64,000 nt of DNA from an uncultured Eubacteriales bacterium (GTDB taxonomy: Bacteria; Bacillota; Clostridia; Oscillospirales; CAG-382): assembly GCA_934502885.1 (NCBI GenBank), contig CAKSUT010000002.1, positions 62,001-126,000 of the forward strand, given 5' to 3'. Position numbers and translations under genes: made by a program. Numbering within the stretch: position 1 is the first letter of the stretch; the number at the start of each line of letters is the position of its first letter. Positions 60,759-64,000 of the stretch are shown piece after piece. The notes below the pieces were generated by a model. The model was given only the letters and a program-made list of their open reading frames with translations, was not told the DNA's origin and did no database searches.

Positions 60759-61595
60759 TCAATTGCCGCCGAAGTTGCGCATGAATTCTCTCAAATTATA
60801 GTCCGAAGAAGAATTGGAAAGCACGGCGAAATCAATATTCAGGAACGCGCCGCAAGACTCGAATCTCTCAAGCACATTCCTGAAAATATCCGAGACTGTT
60901 CTTGCGTCGTTGCCGAAAGCACCACAGCCGAATGCGCCGAGAACAAGGTTTTCGTAGCCGCAAAACGCGGCGCACTTGAGCATTCCCTCTATGCGCTTCG
61001 CGAAAAGGTTTACGTACTCTCCCACACTCATGCCGTAAAGCCCGGGAACCGCAATCGGCGCGGCGCAGGTAATCACGGCTACGACTGCCGATTCCTCCAG
61101 GAGGTCTCCGTTTTCGTCCTTTATTATCTCGACCTTGGGCGTGATTATTACAGCGTCGGAACTCAAATCGGAGCGGAGCTTGCGGTTGTATCGGTAGTAA
61201 GCAACGGCTTCTTCACCCTCAAGCGACAAAAGAAGCGAGCTTTTTCTGCAAAGATCCTCCTCCTGCGCCATTGCTCCGCCTCTCACGCCTCCGCCGGGGT
61301 CCACGGGGTTTGCGAAATTGAGAACCAATATCTCCTTATTTCCCCTCTCCGACGGCGAAAGCTCGGCGTACATCCTGCGTGCCGCCGCAAAAGAATCTGC
61401 GTTTTCGCACGTATACCGGCATTTTTGCGAGGGTTTATCAACAAGTCTTATCGAGTGAACCTGTTCGGGCAGAAACGCTCTCGCCTCCCGTCTTTCCGAG
61501 TCCGAAAGCTTCAGATACCTCTTTTCGCCGTCTTTGACGTAAAAGCCGTTTTCAAATACTCTCAGCGTATCGTCAAGCATCATTATTTCACGCAT
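60759..61595 (-). CDS. TIGR02452 family protein (PARG-like)
   Basis: 278 residues. NFANPVDPGGGVRGGAMAQ followed by EED places GGG at 101-103 and QEE at 111-113, the GGG-x7-QEE catalytic signature of poly(ADP-ribose) glycohydrolases of the macrodomain-fold type, here in the TIGR02452 arrangement. NLVLGAFGCGAFGND is the second conserved macro-like loop. It is predicted to bind ADP-ribose or remove it from targets. It follows the macro-domain gene by 36 bases and probably shares its promoter. Cytosolic. Start ATG follows AGGGAGG. Confidence 0.9.
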   Translation of the reverse strand: MREIMMLDDTLRVFENGFYVKDGEKRYLKLSDSERREARAFLPEQVHSIRLVDKPSQKCRYTCENADSFAAARRMYAELSPSERGNKEILVLNFANPVDPGGGVRGGAMAQEEDLCRKSSLLLSLEGEEAVAYYRYNRKLRSDLSSDAVIITPKVEIIKDENGDLLEESAVVAVITCAAPIAVPGLYGMSVGEYVNLFAKRIEGMLKCAAFCGYENLVLGAFGCGAFGNDARTVSDIFRNVLERFESCGAFLNIDFAVLSNSSSDYNLREFMRNFGGN

Positions 61596-61631
61596 ATAAT
61601 CATCCTCCCTGCACAGTAACGCAAATCACGT

Positions 61632-62798
61632 TCACACTCCCAGAAGCGTCTGATCGAACGCAAACAGCGCCTCGTTTATCTCGAAAATATTGTAGTTGCC
61701 GTTTCTCACGAAGTATTCGACGATAATATCGAATTTATTGGAGTGAGAAAGCGCAAAGCCGGCTTTCATGAGCATATTCTGCATTTCGGGAAGCGTCAGC
61801 TCCAAAGCAACGGCGAAGGCTATTACCGTCGGCTTTGACGGTTTGTAGTTCCTGTCGGAGCGAATCTTCGAGAAAAGCTTACGGTCGATATTCGCCTTTT
61901 TGTAGCACTGCACGTCGGTCATGCCACGCTCGTCGATCTTCCGCAGAAGCATTTCGGAAAAGCTCTCGTCAAGCATTTCAAGCGCCTCTTCAAGCGACGG
62001 ACACGCCGGGCAACAGACGGTCGCCGGAATAATTACTTCCGCAGCATCTTCCGCAGCATTCGGGAATACTGTGTTCTCCGTCGGGAAATTCGGCAGCATG
62101 GTCGGTGTTTTCCGAGCCGTTTCGTTTTCGTGGTTATTCTGCGTCGGTTCTGACGGTGCGGCGGGAAATCTCGGTCGCTTCGGCGCCGATTCTTTTGTCT
62201 CGGGCGGTGCGGTTCGTGAAAAGTCCAAATACCGTGTTGCGCCGATGCTTGCGGCGGTTTCTTCGGCATAGTTGTCGTCGATATACTCCGCAATGTCGGA
62301 ATACAGCTTTTTGCCTATGGCATACGACTTTTTATCGAAAACGACAAGGTACACCGTCATATCGTTTTCGGCAAGAAATCCGCTCACTGCGTTCACCGCA
62401 ACTCTCAGTGCGATGTCCTTGGGAAACCCGTATGCGCCCGACGAAATAAGGGGGAACGCAACGCTCTCGCACCCATATGCCTTCGCCGCTTCGAGAGAAT
62501 TTACGTAGCAAAGCGCAAACTTTTCGCACTTGCCTTTTTTTGTATCAAACGGGTAAAACCACTGAGGTCCTACGGTATGTATCACGTATTTGCACGGAAG
62601 ATTATATCCGCCCGTGACCTTTGCCTCGCCGACGCCGCACCTTCCGAGAACCTTACACGCCTTCAGAAGTTCTTTGCCTGCGGCACGGTGAATACAGCCG
62701 TCCGCGCCGCCTCCGCCGAGAAGCCGACTGTTCGCCGAGTTCACTATGGCGTCAACGTGCATTTTCGTTATGTCATCTCTTACGATTTGCAGGGGCAA
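61632..62798 (-). CDS. MacroD-type macro-domain protein fused to C-terminal helical domain
   Basis: 388 residues. The N-terminal macro domain (1-185) starts IVRDDITKMHVDAIVNSAN, with N20, N23 and GGGGADGCIHRAAG (28-41) forming the ADP-ribose site of MacroD/YmdB hydrolases. A Pro/Thr/Glu-rich linker (about 195-265, ending CCPACPS) leads to a helical C-terminal domain (about 275-388; MTDVQCYKKANIDRKLFSKI, KPTVIAFAVALELTLPEMQ) that resembles a lambda-repressor-type HTH fold. TTG 62798 is the start, 10 bases after GAGG; the protein opens like family members there. First gene of the cassette. Confidence 0.88.
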   Translation of the reverse strand: MPLQIVRDDITKMHVDAIVNSANSRLLGGGGADGCIHRAAGKELLKACKVLGRCGVGEAKVTGGYNLPCKYVIHTVGPQWFYPFDTKKGKCEKFALCYVNSLEAAKAYGCESVAFPLISSGAYGFPKDIALRVAVNAVSGFLAENDMTVYLVVFDKKSYAIGKKLYSDIAEYIDDNYAEETAASIGATRYLDFSRTAPPETKESAPKRPRFPAAPSEPTQNNHENETARKTPTMLPNFPTENTVFPNAAEDAAEVIIPATVCCPACPSLEEALEMLDESFSEMLLRKIDERGMTDVQCYKKANIDRKLFSKIRSDRNYKPSKPTVIAFAVALELTLPEMQNMLMKAGFALSHSNKFDIIVEYFVRNGNYNIFEINEALFAFDQTLLGV

Positions 62799-62840
62799 GC
62801 TATCACGTCCTCAAATATAATCGAAATTTGTATTAACATG

Positions 62841-62869
62841 ATTTTACATCGTTTTAACGTCCGTGTCAA
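62841..62869 (-). promoter_or_regulatory. Promoter of the macro-TIGR02452 cassette
   Basis: On the minus strand, TTGACA (62869-62864), 17 bases, TAAAAT (62846-62841). Leader about 35 bases. Confidence 0.75.
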
Positions 62870-62913
62870 TACTGTATTTTCGCATTTTGAAAAATTTTAC
62901 ACTTTGCTTTCGG

Positions 62914-62953
62914 TAAAAAAGCTCCTCCTCGGCTTCAAAATACCGTGGAGGAG
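62914..62953 (-). terminator. Terminator after the oxidoreductase gene
   Basis: CTCCTCCACGG and CCGAGGAGGAG pair with one mismatch, followed by CTTTTTT on the minus strand. It isolates the oxidoreductase from the macro cassette. Confidence 0.85.
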
Positions 62954-62976
62954 TGTGGTTTACATTTATTTGCTAA

Positions 62977-63939
62977 TTACTTTGCCGCTTCGAGGATAAC
63001 CTTTCCGACGTTTTCGTTGCGGCGGAGAACCTCCTGCGCTTTGTCGGCGTTTTCAAGCGGAAAACGTGCGTAGACAAGCGGCTTTACCGTGCCGTCGGCA
63101 ATCGAGGGAAGAACCTTTTTCTCAAGCTCTGCCATAACGGCGTTCTTTTCGTCAACTGTTCTTGAGCGGAGCGTGCTTCCGATGAGCTTAAGTCTCTTTC
63201 CGAGAAGCACACGGAGATCTATCGTCGTCTCGACGCCGGCAAGGGTCGCTATCATTACCCAGCGTCCGAGACGTGCCATCTGCGCAAAATGCTTTCCGAG
63301 GTCTGCACCGGCAACACAGTCGAGAACGACGTTTACGCTTTCCTCTTCAAACACCTTGCCGAGATCCTCTTTCTTTGTGTTGACTATTCTGTCAGCACCG
63401 ATATTCTTTATTGCCTCTGCTTTTGCGTCGCTTCTTACTGTAACGACGACTCTCGCACCCATGAGCTTTGCAATCTGAGTTGCGGCAATGCCCACGCCGC
63501 TCGCGCCTGCGAAGATGAGTATGGTTTCACCATCTTTAAGATCAGCCTCATGCACGAGGTTGAGGTATGCCGTCGCATACGCTTCGGGAATGCACGCGCC
63601 CTGTTCAAAGGTCATGCCGTCGGGAAGCTTCATGCACATTCCCTCGCTCACTGCCGCATACTCCGAGTAACCGCCGCCTCCGAGAAGCGCGCAGACTCTG
63701 TCGCCGACTTTGAGTCTCGTGCAGTCTTCGCCGACCTCTTCAACTTCTCCCGACACTTCAAGTCCGCACCACGGAGGACAGCCCTCTGGCGACGGGTATG
63801 TTCCGTCCTTCTGCAAAAGGTCGGCACGGTTCACGCCTGCGTTGTGAACCTTTATAAGCACCTCTTTGGCGTTCGGCGTCGGTTTCGCGACCTCCGTCCA
63901 GAGAAAATCGTTATTTGCGTCAAGTATCATTGCTTTCAT
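62977..63939 (-). CDS. Quinone-oxidoreductase-type medium-chain dehydrogenase (zinc-independent)
   Basis: 320 residues of the medium-chain dehydrogenase/reductase superfamily, PIG3/QOR branch: HNAGVNRADLLQKDGTYP, EVGEDCTRLKVGDRVCALLGGGGY, the Rossmann ILIFAGASGVGIAATQIAK and VLDCVAGADLGKHF. The catalytic zinc ligands of alcohol dehydrogenases are absent, so it is expected to reduce quinones or enones with NADPH. ATG 63939 follows GGAGAG, preferred to GTG 63948, which overlaps the ribosome site. No gene begins between it and the window edge. Confidence 0.9.
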   Translation of the reverse strand: MKAMILDANNDFLWTEVAKPTPNAKEVLIKVHNAGVNRADLLQKDGTYPSPEGCPPWCGLEVSGEVEEVGEDCTRLKVGDRVCALLGGGGYSEYAAVSEGMCMKLPDGMTFEQGACIPEAYATAYLNLVHEADLKDGETILIFAGASGVGIAATQIAKLMGARVVVTVRSDAKAEAIKNIGADRIVNTKKEDLGKVFEEESVNVVLDCVAGADLGKHFAQMARLGRWVMIATLAGVETTIDLRVLLGKRLKLIGSTLRSRTVDEKNAVMAELEKKVLPSIADGTVKPLVYARFPLENADKAQEVLRRNENVGKVILEAAK

Positions 63940-64000
63940 TGTTTTCACTCTCCGTTTTTATATTTCAATATAGATTTTATCCGCTGTGACGGAAAAAGTA

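Noticed and set aside
1..64000. CRISPR arrays, tRNA genes, insertion sequences, phage genes
   Set aside because: No regularly spaced repeats, cloverleaf-like segments, transposases or integrases were seen on either strand.

Overview
The window reads as chromosome of an endospore-forming member of the Clostridia, probably an anaerobe living on plant or host glycans in a gut. Sporulation genes spoIIP, spoIIIAF, spoIIIAG and spoIIIAH are present. Shine-Dalgarno sites are strong (AAGGAGG type), sigma-A promoters are close to consensus, and cell-wall anchoring uses SLH domains. Thymidylate synthesis uses ThyX, and glycoside hydrolases are scattered through the window. I see no tRNA or rRNA gene, CRISPR array, transposase, integrase or phage gene. 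This looks like a core chromosomal segment with glycan-use and surface-protein islands. No gene-free stretch exceeds 300 bases; the longest are 45540-45817, 58215-58472, 25361-25612 and 49769-50015, and these hold promoters, hairpins and terminators.

Layout. 1-10 kb: an orphan sugar-type solute-binding lipoprotein; a giant SLH/beta-helix surface protein; a LOG-family nucleotide hydrolase with an alpha/beta hydrolase; a six-span membrane protein; an MBL-fold hydrolase; and a beta-propeller glycosidase divergent from an AraC regulator. 11-17 kb: guaB with a degenerate polysaccharide-deacetylase-like protein; an acyl carrier protein with an acyl-adenylating enzyme; a YfcE-type phosphodiesterase. 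17-23.6 kb: two anchored leucine-rich-repeat proteins, the spoIIP-spoIIIAF-AG-AH block and a WalJ-type MBL protein. 24-29 kb: galactokinase, a DEDDh exonuclease, an M16 peptidase and a GH29 fucosidase. 29-31 kb: tsf and rpsB, with a structured rpsB leader.

31-36 kb: a compact four-gene glycan operon (GH127-like, two SGNH esterases, GH43-like). 36-39 kb: an operon of WYL regulator, unassigned TIM-barrel-like protein, YqeG-type HAD phosphatase and VanW protein. 39-45.6 kb: holA, then (minus strand) aminotransferase, trpS, a WecA/TagO-type transferase, WecB and an unassigned anchored protein. 45.8-49.8 kb: a second, larger SLH/beta-helix protein paralogous to the first. 50-58 kb: a nine-gene minus-strand run (WecG/TagA, thyX, tmk, DJ-1/PfpI, 5-formyl-THF cyclo-ligase, CPBP protease, MltG, U32, DUF1294) behind one good promoter. 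58.5-64 kb: a GH51 arabinofuranosidase, a cassette of macro-domain protein, PARG-like TIGR02452 protein and VWA protein, and a quinone-oxidoreductase-like enzyme.

The genes converge on three themes. First, a wall polymer made by WecA/WecB/WecG-type enzymes, with SLH proteins likely displayed on it. Second, use of arabinose-, fucose- and galactose-containing oligosaccharides by hydrolases that mostly lack signal peptides and so act inside the cell. Third, sporulation. The least conventional unit is the ADP-ribose-linked cassette at 59994-62798, whose PARG-like protein carries the GGG-x7-QEE signature.
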